Origin: Lachnospiraceae bacterium UBA7160
Lineage (GTDB): Bacteria; Bacillota; Clostridia; Lachnospirales; Lachnospiraceae
NCBI GenBank assembly: GCA_002491565.1
Contig: DKWE01000053.1
Location: forward strand, 1-24,833
Reading direction: 5' to 3'
DNA length: 24,833 nt
A model generated the notes under the pieces. It did not search any database. It was not told the DNA's origin and worked only from the letters and a program-made list of their open reading frames with translations. The translations under genes were made by a program, and so were the position numbers. Positions 1 through 7,958 of this stretch are shown piece by piece (the stretch's first letter is position 1; every line of letters starts with the position of its first letter).

Positions 1-35
1 CATAGCTGCTCTCGTGCGAGCACGTCGCAGCTATG
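1..35. repeat. GC-rich inverted repeat at window edge
   Basis: CATAGCTGC at 1-9 is the exact reverse complement of GCAGCTATG at 27-35. The enclosed 17 bases contain a second self-complementary core (CGTGC/GCACG). It would fold as a hairpin in RNA or DNA. No T-run follows on the plus strand, so it is not an obvious terminator. The left boundary is cut by the window, so the element may be longer. A dispersed palindromic repeat or the end of an upstream transcript are both possible. Confidence 0.5.
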
Positions 36-193
36 TCCACTTGGCTTACTTTCACAGTAAATAAATCCAGGGTAGTCCTCTTTATAATACCCTTAAAAAC
101 TGCTGTGTTTAGTTTACCATGCTTTTTTCATCTCAACAACTGTTTCTCTGAATTTTTTCTTCAGTAAAGCGTTAAAGTCCAGTCAAAAAACGG

Positions 194-222
194 TTGATCG
201 CCTGAAAACTCTGTGCTATCCT
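194..222 (+). promoter_or_regulatory. Promoter of the AAA-ATPase pseudogene
   Basis: TTGATC (194-199), a 17-nt spacer and TATCCT (217-222) form a sigma-A type promoter. TGC directly before the -10 gives an extended -10. Transcription would start near 229, leaving a leader of about 70 nt before the ATG at 298. Confidence 0.5.
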
Positions 223-297
223 GTCTTAAGTAACTATAAGCAGCCACGTAAGCCCCACGAGACACGTGATTCATGCCAAAAAGGAGTGTGCAAACGC

Positions 298-1868
298 ATG
301 GGAGATTATCTGAATATCGGCAATGCAGGCTTTGCAGGTATAAGAAACGGAATTTACGTTGACAAAACAGAGATGATCGACTTTATTAACAACACCCTTG
401 AAACGAGTGACCGCCTGACTGTAGTCAGCAGGCCCCGGCGTTTTGGAAAATCGTTTGCTGCAAAAATGCTGTGCGCCTATTATGACAAGAGCTGTGACTC
501 AAAAAAGCTTTTTGACGGATTAGCAATATCAAAATGTGAGTCTTATGAAAAACATTTAAACAAATATGATGTTATCTATCTGGATATCACATGGTTTATA
601 TCCAGCTCAGGTAATATCAAAAACACCGTTCATATTTTGCACGAAAAGCTGCTCCGGGAATTAAGAGAAACGTATCCTGAGGCAAGAAAGTCAGATACTT
701 TATCCGAAACCCTCTCCTCTGTGAATGCTCTGACCGGAGGAAAATTTATTTTCATCATCGATGAGTGGGACGCGTTATTCCGTGAAGCAAAGGATGATAT
801 TGTAGTCCAAAAACAATACATGGATCTGCTCAGAAGTCTGTTTAAGAACAGTGGCTTTACTGATAAAATGATTGCAGGAGCCTATATGACAGGCATTTTG
901 CCGGTAAAAAAATATGGAAATCAGTCTTCTGTATCTGACTTTCGTGAGTTTACCATGCTCACTCCCAAAAGGTTGGCAAAATACACTGGTTTTACAGAAG
1001 CTGAGGTTAAAAATCTTTGCAGTCGATACGACATGAATTTTACAGAGATGAAACGCTGGTATGACGGATATTCGTTTTTCAGAGTAAAATCCATTTACAA
1101 TCCCAACTCTGTCATGGAAGCGATCAAAAACGGGGAATACGGAAGCTACTGGACCAGGACCGAGACCTACGAATCCCTGAAGGATTATATTGACATGGAT
1201 TTTGATGGATTGCGGGAAGCGGTTATTCAGATGCTGGGCAATGAAAAAGTAAAGGTGGATGTAGAAACCTTCCAGAATGATATGAGCAATATCCGGAAAA
1301 AAGACGATGTCATTACGCTTTTAGTCCATCTTGGATACCTCGCCTATGATTCACAGGAAAAAACAGCTTACATTCCCAACGAAGAGGTAAAAAAGGAATT
1401 TATACGCGCTGTGACAGGCAGCAGACACCAGGAAATTGTAAAGCTTATTCAGCTTACAGACCATTTACTTGTGCAGACATTACGCATGGACGAATCTACT
1501 GTTGCAGCCGCCATAGAAGAAATCCATAAAACATGGGCTTCCCCGCTGCATTACAATAGCGAAGACGCTCTGAGAAGTACCATACATTTCGCATACCTTG
1601 GCTGTATGGATGATTACAACCGAATCGACGAATTGCCGGACACGGGTATGTTGATGTAGCTTTTCAGCCAAAGCACGGATATCACAAGCCGGTAATTTTA
1701 ATCGAGTTGAAGTGGAATAAATCTACGGAAAGCGCAATTGAACAAATCAAAGCCAGAGATTATCCGCATGCTTTTCGCAGCTATGAAGGGGAAATACTGC
1801 TTGTTGGTGTAAATTATGATTCCGAAACCAAGAAGCATACCTGCAAGATTGAAAAATATACGAAGTAG
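298..1868 (+). pseudogene. AAA-ATPase-like / PD-(D/E)XK nuclease family protein, frameshifted
   Basis: The gene belongs to the family with an N-terminal AAA-ATPase-like domain (PF09820 type) and a C-terminal PD-(D/E)XK nuclease-like domain (DUF1703/PDDEXK_9 type), common in multicopy in anaerobic gut bacteria and of unclear role. The start at 298 is chosen because AAGGAG (281-286) lies 11 nt upstream and the protein then begins MGDYLNIGN with the family's usual IYVDKT following; the alternative GTG at 286 touches the ribosome site. The Walker A-like motif is SRPRRFGKS. The reading frame stops at TAG 1657-1659. The missing end is intact in the -1 frame from about 1638 to TAG 1866-1868, reading GYVDVAFQP, then VILIELKW, then LLVGVNYD. 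The aspartate and ExK residues of the nuclease core are therefore out of frame. No slippery heptamer is visible at the junction. A real disabling mutation or a sequence error fits best. Confidence 0.85.
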
Positions 1869-1875
1869 CATACTA

Positions 1876-1923
1876 TACAATGGGACTGCAGAATTGCAAA
1901 ATGCTGCCTGCAGTCCCATTGTA
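1876..1923. terminator. Bidirectional hairpin between convergent genes
   Basis: A perfect 16-bp stem (1876-1891 with 1908-1923, core TGGGACTGCAG/CTGCAGTCCCA) and a 16-nt loop lie between the plus-strand pseudogene (ends 1868) and the minus-strand response regulator (ends 1980). Neither side has a strong T-run. Its position between two converging genes suggests a shared transcription end; U-poor hairpins of this kind can act weakly. Confidence 0.6.
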
Positions 1924-1979
1924 TTCCGTTCCTATACCATTGACCGATGACAAGCGATTCATCTGATGCGTTGACTTTC

Positions 1980-2669
1980 TCATATTTTAAACCGGTACCC
2001 GACTCCCCAGATCGTCTCAATATACTGCGGCTTCGACGACTGCTTCTCGATCTTCTCCCGGATCTTCTTGATATGCACTGTCACTGTGGCGATATCCCCT
2101 ACCGATTCCATATCCCAGATGCGCTTGAACAGCTCCTCCTTCGTAAACACATGGTTCGGATTCTGCGCGAGGAAGGTCAAAAGATCAAATTCCTTCGTCG
2201 TGAATGCCCGCTCCTCGCCATCCACCCAGACACGCCGCGCCGTCTTGTCGATCTTGATACCGCGCACCTCAACGATATCATTCTCCTGCACATTTGTATT
2301 CACAAGCCGTGCGTACCGCGCCAGGTGCGCCTTGACGCGCGCCACCAACTCGCTCGGACTGAACGGCTTCGTCATGTAGTCGTCCGCACCAAGCCCAAGG
2401 CCGCGTATTTTATCAATATCATCCTTCTTCGCCGAAACCATTATGACCGGTGTGTTCTTCGAAATCCGGATCTGGCGGCAAATCTCAAAACCATCCGTGC
2501 CCGGAAGCATCAAATCCAGAATAATCAGATCAAAATCTTCTTCCAGAGAGCGCACAAGCCCCCGGTCTCCGTCATTCTCCGTCTCTACCTGGAAGCCGGA
2601 CAGCTCCAGATAATCTTTCTCAAGGTCGGCAATCGCCACCTCATCCTCCACAATCAAAATTCTGCTCAT
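1980..2669 (-). CDS. OmpR/PhoB-family response regulator
   Basis: This is a DNA-binding response regulator of 229 aa. The receiver domain covers residues 1-115, with acidic residues E8/D9, phospho-acceptor D52 (ILDLMLPG), S79 and K101 (TKPF). A winged-helix Trans_reg_C domain covers about 128-227, ending in ETIWGVGYRFKI. The start at 2669 is supported by AGGAGGT at 2679-2685 and by an ATGA overlap with the stop codon of the upstream kinase gene, which implies translational coupling. The longer open frame to 2708 would run into kinase codons. It should be phosphorylated by the adjacent kinase and regulate unknown promoters. The sequence resembles VanR/PhoP-like regulators, but the target stimulus cannot be read from it. 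Confidence 0.93.
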   Translation of the reverse strand: MSRILIVEDEVAIADLEKDYLELSGFQVETENDGDRGLVRSLEEDFDLIILDLMLPGTDGFEICRQIRISKNTPVIMVSAKKDDIDKIRGLGLGADDYMTKPFSPSELVARVKAHLARYARLVNTNVQENDIVEVRGIKIDKTARRVWVDGEERAFTTKEFDLLTFLAQNPNHVFTKEELFKRIWDMESVGDIATVTVHIKKIREKIEKQSSKPQYIETIWGVGYRFKI

Positions 2670-4153
2670 TTTGCCGGCACCTCCTGATATTTTCTGATTA
2701 CGAAGCACATCGTCGTACCCTCTCCGAGCTTGCTGTTCGCCCAGATCCGCCCGCCATGGTCTTCAATAATTTTCTTCACGATGGACAACCCGATCCCGCT
2801 GCCGCCCTGCGCCGAGTTCCGCGACGCATCCGTCCGGTAAAACCGGTCAAACACCGTCACCAGCTCCTTCGTCGGAATGCCCTTTCCATTATCCTCGATC
2901 TCTACCTGGATAAAGTCACCCACATCCTTGACCCGGATCTGGATTTCCTGCTTTGGCTTATCCATATATTTGATCGAGTTTCCGATAATATTATTCATCA
3001 CGCGTGTCAGCTGCTCTGCATCCGCGATGATCCTCGTATCCGGATCGACCGTGTTGATATACGAAAACTTAATCTCCCGCTCCCGCAGATCCAGCCCGAC
3101 ATCATCCGCACAGTCATCAAAATACTCCGTCACATTGATCCGGTTAAAATTGTACGGAATCCGGTTCGTATCGATCTTGGAGTAAAACGTCAGCTCATTG
3201 ATCAGGCGGTCCATATCATTCGCCTTGACATAAATCGTACGGATATAGCGGTCCATTTTCTCCGGCGTGTCCGCCACCCCGTCCATAATTCCCTCTACAT
3301 ACCCCTTCACTGCCGTAATCGGCGTCTTCAGATCGTGAGAAATGTTGCTGATCAGCTCCTTGCTCTGGCGGTCAAACGTCTCCTTTTCTTCCGCCTGCGT
3401 CTTCAGCCTCTTGCGCATCTCGTCGAAATCCCGGCAGAGCTCGCTGATCTCATCTTTGCCCGTCTCATTCAATTCAAAATCAAAATCCTCATTTTTGATG
3501 CGCTCTGTCGCCTCAGAGAGCTTCCGCAGCGGCGTATTGATCCCGGTATAGATCCAGATCGTCAGGAGGGCCGCCGTAAAAAACATGATGACCACAACCG
3601 AAATCACCAGATCCCGAAGCAGAATCCTTGTCTGCTTGATCAGCCGCTTCGTGGAGGAAATGATGAAGACACTTCCTTCCGTCCCATCTGAAAATTCCAC
3701 GTCCAGCTGCTTGACAAATGCCTTTACATCCTTTCCTATGTAGGATCCGCCGTCCGATGCGCTGGCAAATTCCCGGAATGCAGGCAGCTCCGCAAACAGC
3801 CGGGAGATATCCTCACCGGAACCATTGTAATACAGATCCTTCCCCTTGCGCACCAGCAGGTAGGAGGTCTGTTCCGTCATGCCCAGATTCACCTGCTCCA
3901 GATAGGTCCGATCCAGAAAGAAATCCGGATCTGCATTGGCCTGCGCCTTCAGCTGCTCAAAAATCTTCTCCGTCGATTTCCCAATCACCTGCATCGAATC
4001 TGAAAGGGAATCCCACGAAATCGGGACTCCGTAGCTCTCCTCGATCGCCTGCAGCTGATACCGCGTGAACCCCATAAATGCAATACTGAACATCAGGAAC
4101 GGCACCAGAAGAATTACAAAAAAGGCTACGATCAGCCTTGTCTTCACTTTCAT
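2666..4153 (-). CDS. Membrane sensor histidine kinase
   Basis: This is a 495-aa HAMP-type sensor kinase. TM1 is about residues 7-28 and TM2 about 180-204, flanking an extracytoplasmic sensor of about 150 residues with no family I recognise. A HAMP linker follows (about 205-258). The HisKA domain has the phospho-acceptor H273 in ISHDLKTPIT. The ATPase domain has an N box (NNIIGNSIKYM), G1 (DNGKGIP) and G2 (GGSGIGLSIVKKI). The start at 4153 follows GGGAGG at 4160-4165. The kinase gene comes first and the regulator second, the reverse of the commoner order, with a 4-nt stop/start overlap. The ligand is unknown, and adjacent genes (GH43, AraC) are separated by 237 nt and may be unrelated. Confidence 0.93.
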   Translation of the reverse strand: MKVKTRLIVAFFVILLVPFLMFSIAFMGFTRYQLQAIEESYGVPISWDSLSDSMQVIGKSTEKIFEQLKAQANADPDFFLDRTYLEQVNLGMTEQTSYLLVRKGKDLYYNGSGEDISRLFAELPAFREFASASDGGSYIGKDVKAFVKQLDVEFSDGTEGSVFIISSTKRLIKQTRILLRDLVISVVVIMFFTAALLTIWIYTGINTPLRKLSEATERIKNEDFDFELNETGKDEISELCRDFDEMRKRLKTQAEEKETFDRQSKELISNISHDLKTPITAVKGYVEGIMDGVADTPEKMDRYIRTIYVKANDMDRLINELTFYSKIDTNRIPYNFNRINVTEYFDDCADDVGLDLREREIKFSYINTVDPDTRIIADAEQLTRVMNNIIGNSIKYMDKPKQEIQIRVKDVGDFIQVEIEDNGKGIPTKELVTVFDRFYRTDASRNSAQGGSGIGLSIVKKIIEDHGGRIWANSKLGEGTTMCFVIRKYQEVPAK

Positions 4154-4184
4154 AAAATTCCTCCCAAACTGCCTGTTTTTGAAC

Positions 4185-4190
4185 AGTATA
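4185..4190 (-). promoter_or_regulatory. Extended -10 promoter of the two-component operon
   Basis: On the minus strand TGC-TATACT (-10 at 4185-4190) precedes the kinase gene by about 30 nt. No good -35 is present at 17 nt (TGAAAA), which fits an extended -10 promoter. The leader would be about 25 nt and carries only the ribosome site. Confidence 0.5.
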
Positions 4191-4316
4191 GCACATTCAA
4201 AAAATGTTTTCATCTAAACAATGCGGGATATTTCTAAACTTTTTATAAACGGTGCAAAAATATGTGTGCAATTTCCGTAAATCGCTGAAAAGGTGCCGCA
4301 AAACACAGCCAAGACA

Positions 4317-4357
4317 CAAGCTCAGGTACCCGGCCGGACGGCCTTTCCCATAGCTTG
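4317..4357. other. Imperfect hairpin downstream of the AraC-type gene
   Basis: CAAGCT (4317-4322) pairs with AGCTTG (4352-4357), enclosing a GGCC-rich inner palindrome, and a smaller TGCAG/CTGCA stem lies next to it. It follows the AraC-type stop codon on the minus strand by about 35 nt and may end that transcript. There is no T-run, so the call is weak. Confidence 0.3.
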
Positions 4358-4390
4358 CAGCTTTCTGCAGTTTTGCGACACCCTCAAAAG

Positions 4391-4717
4391 TCACACGGGC
4401 TGTTCCATGATCCGTTTTCTATACTCTCTGGGCGAATACCCGGAAGCAGCCTTAAATTGTCTCGTAAAATAATTGCTGTCCTGAAAGCCGCACGCCCATG
4501 CGACCTCAGAAACGGAAATCCACGGATCCTGCAGCAATTGACATGCCTGCTGTATCCGCACTTGATTCACATAGCTGCCCGGCGGCAGTCCGTATACCTT
4601 TCGGAAAACTCTGGAAAAGTTGCGGACTGACATATGAGTCTGCTGTGCGAGTTCCTTTACCGAAATAGCATTACAATAATTTTCCCCTATGTATTCCTGA
4701 AGCTCGGTGAAATTCAT
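4391..4717 (-). CDS. Stand-alone AraC-family DNA-binding domain protein
   Basis: This 108-aa protein consists only of the double helix-turn-helix of the AraC/XylS family. Helix set 1 reads ISVKELAQQTHMSVRNFSRVF and set 2 reads ISVSEVAWACGFQDSNYFTR, followed by the family ending (ASGYSPREYRK). Full AraC regulators are usually 250-300 aa with an N-terminal ligand domain, which is absent here; the size matches SoxS/MarA-type proteins. The start at 4717 has GGAGG at 4724-4728, six bases upstream. A GTG at 4735 in the same frame lacks such a site. It begins 18 nt after the glycosidase stop codon and is probably cotranscribed with it. It may control sugar-use genes, but whether it is naturally short or the remains of a longer regulator is open. 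Confidence 0.85.
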   Translation of the reverse strand: MNFTELQEYIGENYCNAISVKELAQQTHMSVRNFSRVFRKVYGLPPGSYVNQVRIQQACQLLQDPWISVSEVAWACGFQDSNYFTRQFKAASGYSPREYRKRIMEQPV

Positions 4718-4735
4718 CTGAAACCTCCAAACCAC

Positions 4736-6055
4736 TTACTTCTTAAATACAAAAGAAATCATATCAAACAGATTTCTCTGCTCAAAACAGTCCTTAAACC
4801 AGCCGTCGTAATCATGCTCCACCTTAAAATATACGGCATGTCTCCCGGTTACATTTTCTACCCTTGCCGTATATTCTCCGTCATGCATGCCGATCCTGCA
4901 TCTGCCGATCTCATGCCCGTTCTCATAATCATCCAGCAAAATATGGAGAACCGAATGGCAGCCTGTTCCCTCTGCCCGCACTGAAAACTCCATCGTACCC
5001 TCTGAATAATCTTCGCCAAAATCAAAGTAGCGGTATCCGATCACTGCTCCTGAATAAATATTGGTTACCGGCCTGGTATAGGTGTCCTTTTCTGTAATGA
5101 TACAGCCGCCCTTCAGAACGCAGGCCAGCTCTGCCGGAATAATCTGGTACGGATTCAGAGACTCTTCAAACCCAAGCGATGTCATCTCTACCTGCGGGAT
5201 CGTCCCATCCGGTAAAATCTCGATGCGCTCCACACAGGCTCTTCTGGAGGTCAGCGTCCCGTTCGTCATGCGGTGATAAAAAACATACCACTGACCGTCG
5301 ATGCAGCAGATAGAACCGTGATTATTTCCCGCCGGATAATCTACGCCATTGTCGATAATGTAACCCTTGCGCTCAAATGGCCCCGTCGGACGATCCGATA
5401 TCGCATATGCCAGCCGGTTGCCCTTTCTCGGAGAATAAATCAGATAATACCTGCCGTTCACTTTTCTCGGGGAGCTCGCCTCAAAGAAGTCCGCCTCTCC
5501 CATTCCCGGTGCGATCACATCCGCAATATGCGACCCCTTTTTGATTTCCACCATATTCTCTGCATTGATCTCTCCCATATGGGATTTTTCAAAGCCATAA
5601 TAGATATAGACGCGTCCGTCGTCATCCACCAATACTCCCGGATCGTTGAAGATTCCCTCATCCCCTCCGTCCGCTTCCTCATATTGATAACGGGAGAGCA
5701 GCCGGAACGGTCCCTCCGGATGATCGCTGACGCCGACACACCCCTTGGCCCAGAGAATATAGGCGTATAAGTAATACTTTCCGTCCTTCTCAACCACATC
5801 CGGCGCATACAGCTCATGATCCGTCCAGTCTGTATCAGCCCTGTGGTCCTCATCCGGCCTTGTATGAAAGCTGTGCCCGTGACAGGTCCAGTGGTTCAGA
5901 TCCTTTACCGGCGCAGACCACACCTTCAGCTTATAATCACAGAACCAGTCCCCTCCCACTCTGTCATGAGAACCATACAAATACACTCTGTCTCCAAATA
6001 CTCTCGGCTCTCCGTCCGGAATATATTCCCATGGAGGTAAAATTGGATTCGGCAT
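4736..6055 (-). CDS. Glycoside hydrolase family 43 (arabinofuranosidase/xylosidase type)
   Basis: This 439-aa enzyme has a GH43 five-bladed propeller at about residues 1-300 and a CBM6-like beta-sandwich at about 305-439. The three conserved acids can be placed as D14 (YIPDGEP), D138 (FNDPGVLVDDDGR) and E192 (FFEASSPRK). The family removes arabinose or xylose side units from plant polysaccharides. No signal peptide is visible, so it likely acts in the cytoplasm on imported oligosaccharides. The start at 6055 has AAAGGAG 8 nt upstream; the GTG three bases further out is unlikely. It is cotranscribed with the AraC-type gene and preceded by a fragment of a sugar-binding protein. Exact substrate is not determinable from sequence alone. 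Confidence 0.88.
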   Translation of the reverse strand: MPNPILPPWEYIPDGEPRVFGDRVYLYGSHDRVGGDWFCDYKLKVWSAPVKDLNHWTCHGHSFHTRPDEDHRADTDWTDHELYAPDVVEKDGKYYLYAYILWAKGCVGVSDHPEGPFRLLSRYQYEEADGGDEGIFNDPGVLVDDDGRVYIYYGFEKSHMGEINAENMVEIKKGSHIADVIAPGMGEADFFEASSPRKVNGRYYLIYSPRKGNRLAYAISDRPTGPFERKGYIIDNGVDYPAGNNHGSICCIDGQWYVFYHRMTNGTLTSRRACVERIEILPDGTIPQVEMTSLGFEESLNPYQIIPAELACVLKGGCIITEKDTYTRPVTNIYSGAVIGYRYFDFGEDYSEGTMEFSVRAEGTGCHSVLHILLDDYENGHEIGRCRIGMHDGEYTARVENVTGRHAVYFKVEHDYDGWFKDCFEQRNLFDMISFVFKK

Positions 6056-6058
6056 CAC

Positions 6059-6178
6059 TCATTCTCCTTTCTGCTTTTCCCTCTTCTGTGCCAGCCAATC
6101 ATCCAGCTGTCTCTGCTTTTCTTCTATGATCCGGTCGATTCCCGCTGCCTTCAATTCCTGATTCAGCCTCGGAGTCCC
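6059..6178 (-). pseudogene. Remnant of a sugar ABC transporter substrate-binding protein C-terminus
   Basis: Thirty-nine codons in one minus-strand frame end at TGA 6061-6059 and read LNQELKAAGIDRIIEEKQ followed by QLDDWLAQK. This matches the usual ending of extracellular solute-binding proteins of the sugar ABC family (LKAAGIDKIIAEKQKQ type). A stop codon lies about ten codons upstream in the same frame and there is no start codon or ribosome site. The stop codon is 3 nt from the GH43 start, the spacing expected if a complete transporter gene once preceded GH43 in an operon. The family match is from memory and the piece is short. Confidence 0.5.
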
Positions 6179-6241
6179 GCATGAGCCATGATTTCCTGTA
6201 TTTTACCATAAACAGAATCCCTTTGCCATAACTCTGCTGTG

Positions 6242-6281
6242 AAAAAGTACAGGCAGAAAACAGTCTCCTGCTCCTGCCTGT
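6242..6281 (-). terminator. Probable metK transcription terminator
   Basis: On the minus strand an 8-bp stem (ACAGGCAG 6274-6281 with CTGCCTGT 6249-6256), with an additional inner CAG/CTG pairing, is followed by ACTTTTTC. It lies 125 nt beyond the metK stop codon and ahead of the sugar-binding remnant, a sensible end for the metK transcript. Confidence 0.5.
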
Positions 6282-6310
6282 CGGTGCATCAATCATCCAT
6301 TCCCTGTATT

Positions 6311-6405
6311 GTAATTGCTGTTCTCAATCTGTCACTCGGAAACGCCAAGCGCCTCCTGTCCGCTATGTCATATTCTAAATCCTTATTACAAGTTTCTAAT
6401 CTTTC
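6311..6405 (-). repeat. Candidate dispersed repeat / structured 3' region after metK
   Basis: The 95 nt after metK contain a hairpin (CGCTTGG cgttt CCGAGTG, two wobble pairs) and a long-range 7-bp match between TTGCTGT at the metK stop and ACAGCAA at 6315-6321 (minus-strand reading). One frame reads ADRRRLAFPSDRLRTA, a phrase I associate with sequences recurring between genes in Lachnospiraceae; this is memory, not a search. There is no start codon or ribosome site, so I treat it as a non-coding element. Confidence 0.35.
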
Positions 6406-7596
6406 TCACAGCAAATACTGCTTCAGCTCCTCAACCTTGTCCGTCTTCTCCCACGGAAGATCAAGGTCAGTGCGGCCGAAATGTCCATAGGCCGCGGTCT
6501 GCTTGTAGATCGGTCTGCGCAGATCCAGCATCCGGATGATCCCGGCCGGGCGCAGGTCGAAGTGCTCCCGCACGATCTCGGTCAGCTTCTCATCCGAGAG
6601 CTTTCCGGTGCCAAACGTATCGATCATAATCGAGGTCGGACGCGCGACGCCGATCGCGTAGGACAGCTGGATCTCACACTTCTTCGCAAGTCCCGCCGCC
6701 ACAATATTTTTCGCCACATAGCGAGCCGCATACGCTGCCGAACGGTCTACCTTCGTGCAGTCCTTGCCGGAAAATGCGCCGCCGCCGTGCCGTGCGTAGC
6801 CGCCATAGGTGTCCACGATGATTTTCCGGCCGGTCAGCCCGCTGTCCCCGTGCGGTCCCCCGATCACAAAACGCCCGGTCGGATTGATGAAGAACTTCGT
6901 GTTTTCATCGACCATCTCCTTCGGCAGAATCGCATCGAACACATATTTTTTGATATCCTCATGGATCTGCTCCTGTGATACATCCGGGTCATGCTGCGTG
7001 GAAAGCACCACCGCATCCAGACGGCACGGCCGGTCATTCTCGTCGTATTCCACCGTCACCTGTGTCTTCCCGTCCGGCCTGAGGTATGTCAGCGTGCCGT
7101 CCTTGCGCACCTTCGTCAGCTGCAGCGCAAGCTTCTGCGCGAGTGCGATCGGATACGGCATATATTCCTCCGTCTCATCCGTCGCGTAGCCAAACATCAT
7201 GCCCTGGTCGCCGGCTCCGATCGCCTCGATCTCATCATCCGTCATCTGGTTCTCCTTCGCCTCCAGCGCCTTGTCCACGCCGAGCGCGATGTCCGCAGAC
7301 TGCTCGTCAATCGCCGTAATCACGCCGCAGGTATCCGCGTCGAACCCATATTTTCCTCTGGTGTAGCCAATCTCACGCACCGTATCGCGCACGATTTTCT
7401 GAATATCGACATACGCCTGCGTCGTGATTTCTCCCATCACGAGCACCAGGCCGGTCGTCGTCGCTGTCTCACATGCCACACGGCTCATCGGATCCTGCTC
7501 CAGCAGTGCGTCCAGAATCGCGTCCGAAATCTGGTCGCACATTTTATCCGGATGCCCTTCCGTCACCGATTCTGAGGTAAATAATCTTCTGTCCAT
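6406..7596 (-). CDS. metK: S-adenosylmethionine synthetase
   Basis: This 396-aa enzyme makes S-adenosylmethionine from methionine and ATP in the cytoplasm. The full length and all signatures are present: SVTEGHPDKMCDQISD near the N-terminus (ATP and metal site), GAGDQGMMFGYA (family signature 1), and GGGAFSGKDCTKVDRSAAY (phosphate-binding signature 2). The protein starts MDRRLFTSESV, with AAGGA about 10 nt upstream of ATG 7596. It is monocistronic. An S-box riboswitch with its own terminator precedes it, so expression should fall when SAM is abundant. Nothing is odd in the coding sequence. Confidence 0.98.
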   Translation of the reverse strand: MDRRLFTSESVTEGHPDKMCDQISDAILDALLEQDPMSRVACETATTTGLVLVMGEITTQAYVDIQKIVRDTVREIGYTRGKYGFDADTCGVITAIDEQSADIALGVDKALEAKENQMTDDEIEAIGAGDQGMMFGYATDETEEYMPYPIALAQKLALQLTKVRKDGTLTYLRPDGKTQVTVEYDENDRPCRLDAVVLSTQHDPDVSQEQIHEDIKKYVFDAILPKEMVDENTKFFINPTGRFVIGGPHGDSGLTGRKIIVDTYGGYARHGGGAFSGKDCTKVDRSAAYAARYVAKNIVAAGLAKKCEIQLSYAIGVARPTSIMIDTFGTGKLSDEKLTEIVREHFDLRPAGIIRMLDLRRPIYKQTAAYGHFGRTDLDLPWEKTDKVEELKQYLL

Positions 7597-7665
7597 ACGT
7601 CCATCTTCCTTTCTCTGTGTGCTGCTTTTCTTCTATCGTACCGGGTACCGATGAGAATAGGGTAT

Positions 7666-7690
7666 AAAAAATCCGCCGAAAAGGCGGACT
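7666..7690 (-). terminator. Expression-platform terminator of the SAM riboswitch
   Basis: On the minus strand TCCGCC (7683-7688 side) and GGCGGA (7672-7677 side) form a 6-bp stem with a UUUUC loop, followed directly by six U (7666-7671). It lies 20 nt after the aptamer and about 70 nt before metK, as expected for an OFF switch acting by premature termination. Confidence 0.88.
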
Positions 7691-7710
7691 CAATAATCTC
7701 AATCATCAAA

Positions 7711-7813
7711 TCCCCTTATTGTTCGAGTTCACTCGCTCAGGTTGGCACCTTCCGCATCCGGGGTTGCCGTGGCTTCACAGATCCTATGTATCTCCACCAC
7801 TCTGAATAAGAGA
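7711..7813 (-). promoter_or_regulatory. SAM-I (S-box) riboswitch aptamer upstream of metK
   Basis: Read on the minus strand, the P1 stem is formed by CUCUUAUU at the 5' end (7806-7813) and AAUAAGGG at the 3' end (7711-7720 region). Between them are the hallmark stretches AGAGUGGUGGAG, GAAGCCACGGCAACC and GGAAGGUGCCAACCUGA, which carry the kink-turn, SAM-binding core and pseudoknot partners of the S-box class. It is followed by a U-tract terminator. Position and architecture are standard for metK in Clostridia and Bacilli. Confidence 0.95.
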
Positions 7814-7836
7814 AAAGCATGTATGTTTTTGTACGC

Positions 7837-7870
7837 TGTATACGCTACAACGTTTCCTCTATTTTGTCAA
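7837..7870 (-). promoter_or_regulatory. Putative metK promoter
   Basis: A perfect TTGACA lies on the minus strand at 7865-7870. The -10 is less clear: TAGCGT at 17-nt spacing (7842-7847) or TATACA at 22 nt (7837-7842). Either would start transcription just before the riboswitch aptamer. Confidence 0.5.
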
Positions 7871-7923
7871 TACCTAAACAGCCGGCTGCACTATAAAATT
7901 TTTCTTAAGTTTTCCGGGGTATC

Positions 7924-7952
7924 TTGCATTTGAGAAATGCCTGTGCTATACT
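7924..7952 (+). promoter_or_regulatory. Plus-strand promoter of a candidate small RNA
   Basis: TTGCAT (7924-7929), a 17-nt spacer and TATACT (7947-7952), with TGC before the -10, form a good extended promoter on the plus strand. No plus-strand protein gene follows; the next genes there are on the minus strand. Confidence 0.55.
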
Positions 7953-7958
7953 GCCAGT

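Noticed and set aside
1650..1660. Programmed -1 frameshift in the ATPase gene
   Set aside because: No slippery X-XXY-YYZ heptamer or downstream stem is seen at the junction, so mutation or sequence error is simpler.
1947..2687. Long plus-strand ORF (246 codons) opposite the response regulator
   Set aside because: It is an antisense shadow of a clear gene with a basic, low-information composition. The same applies to long ORFs opposite gyrA, gyrB, recF and jag.
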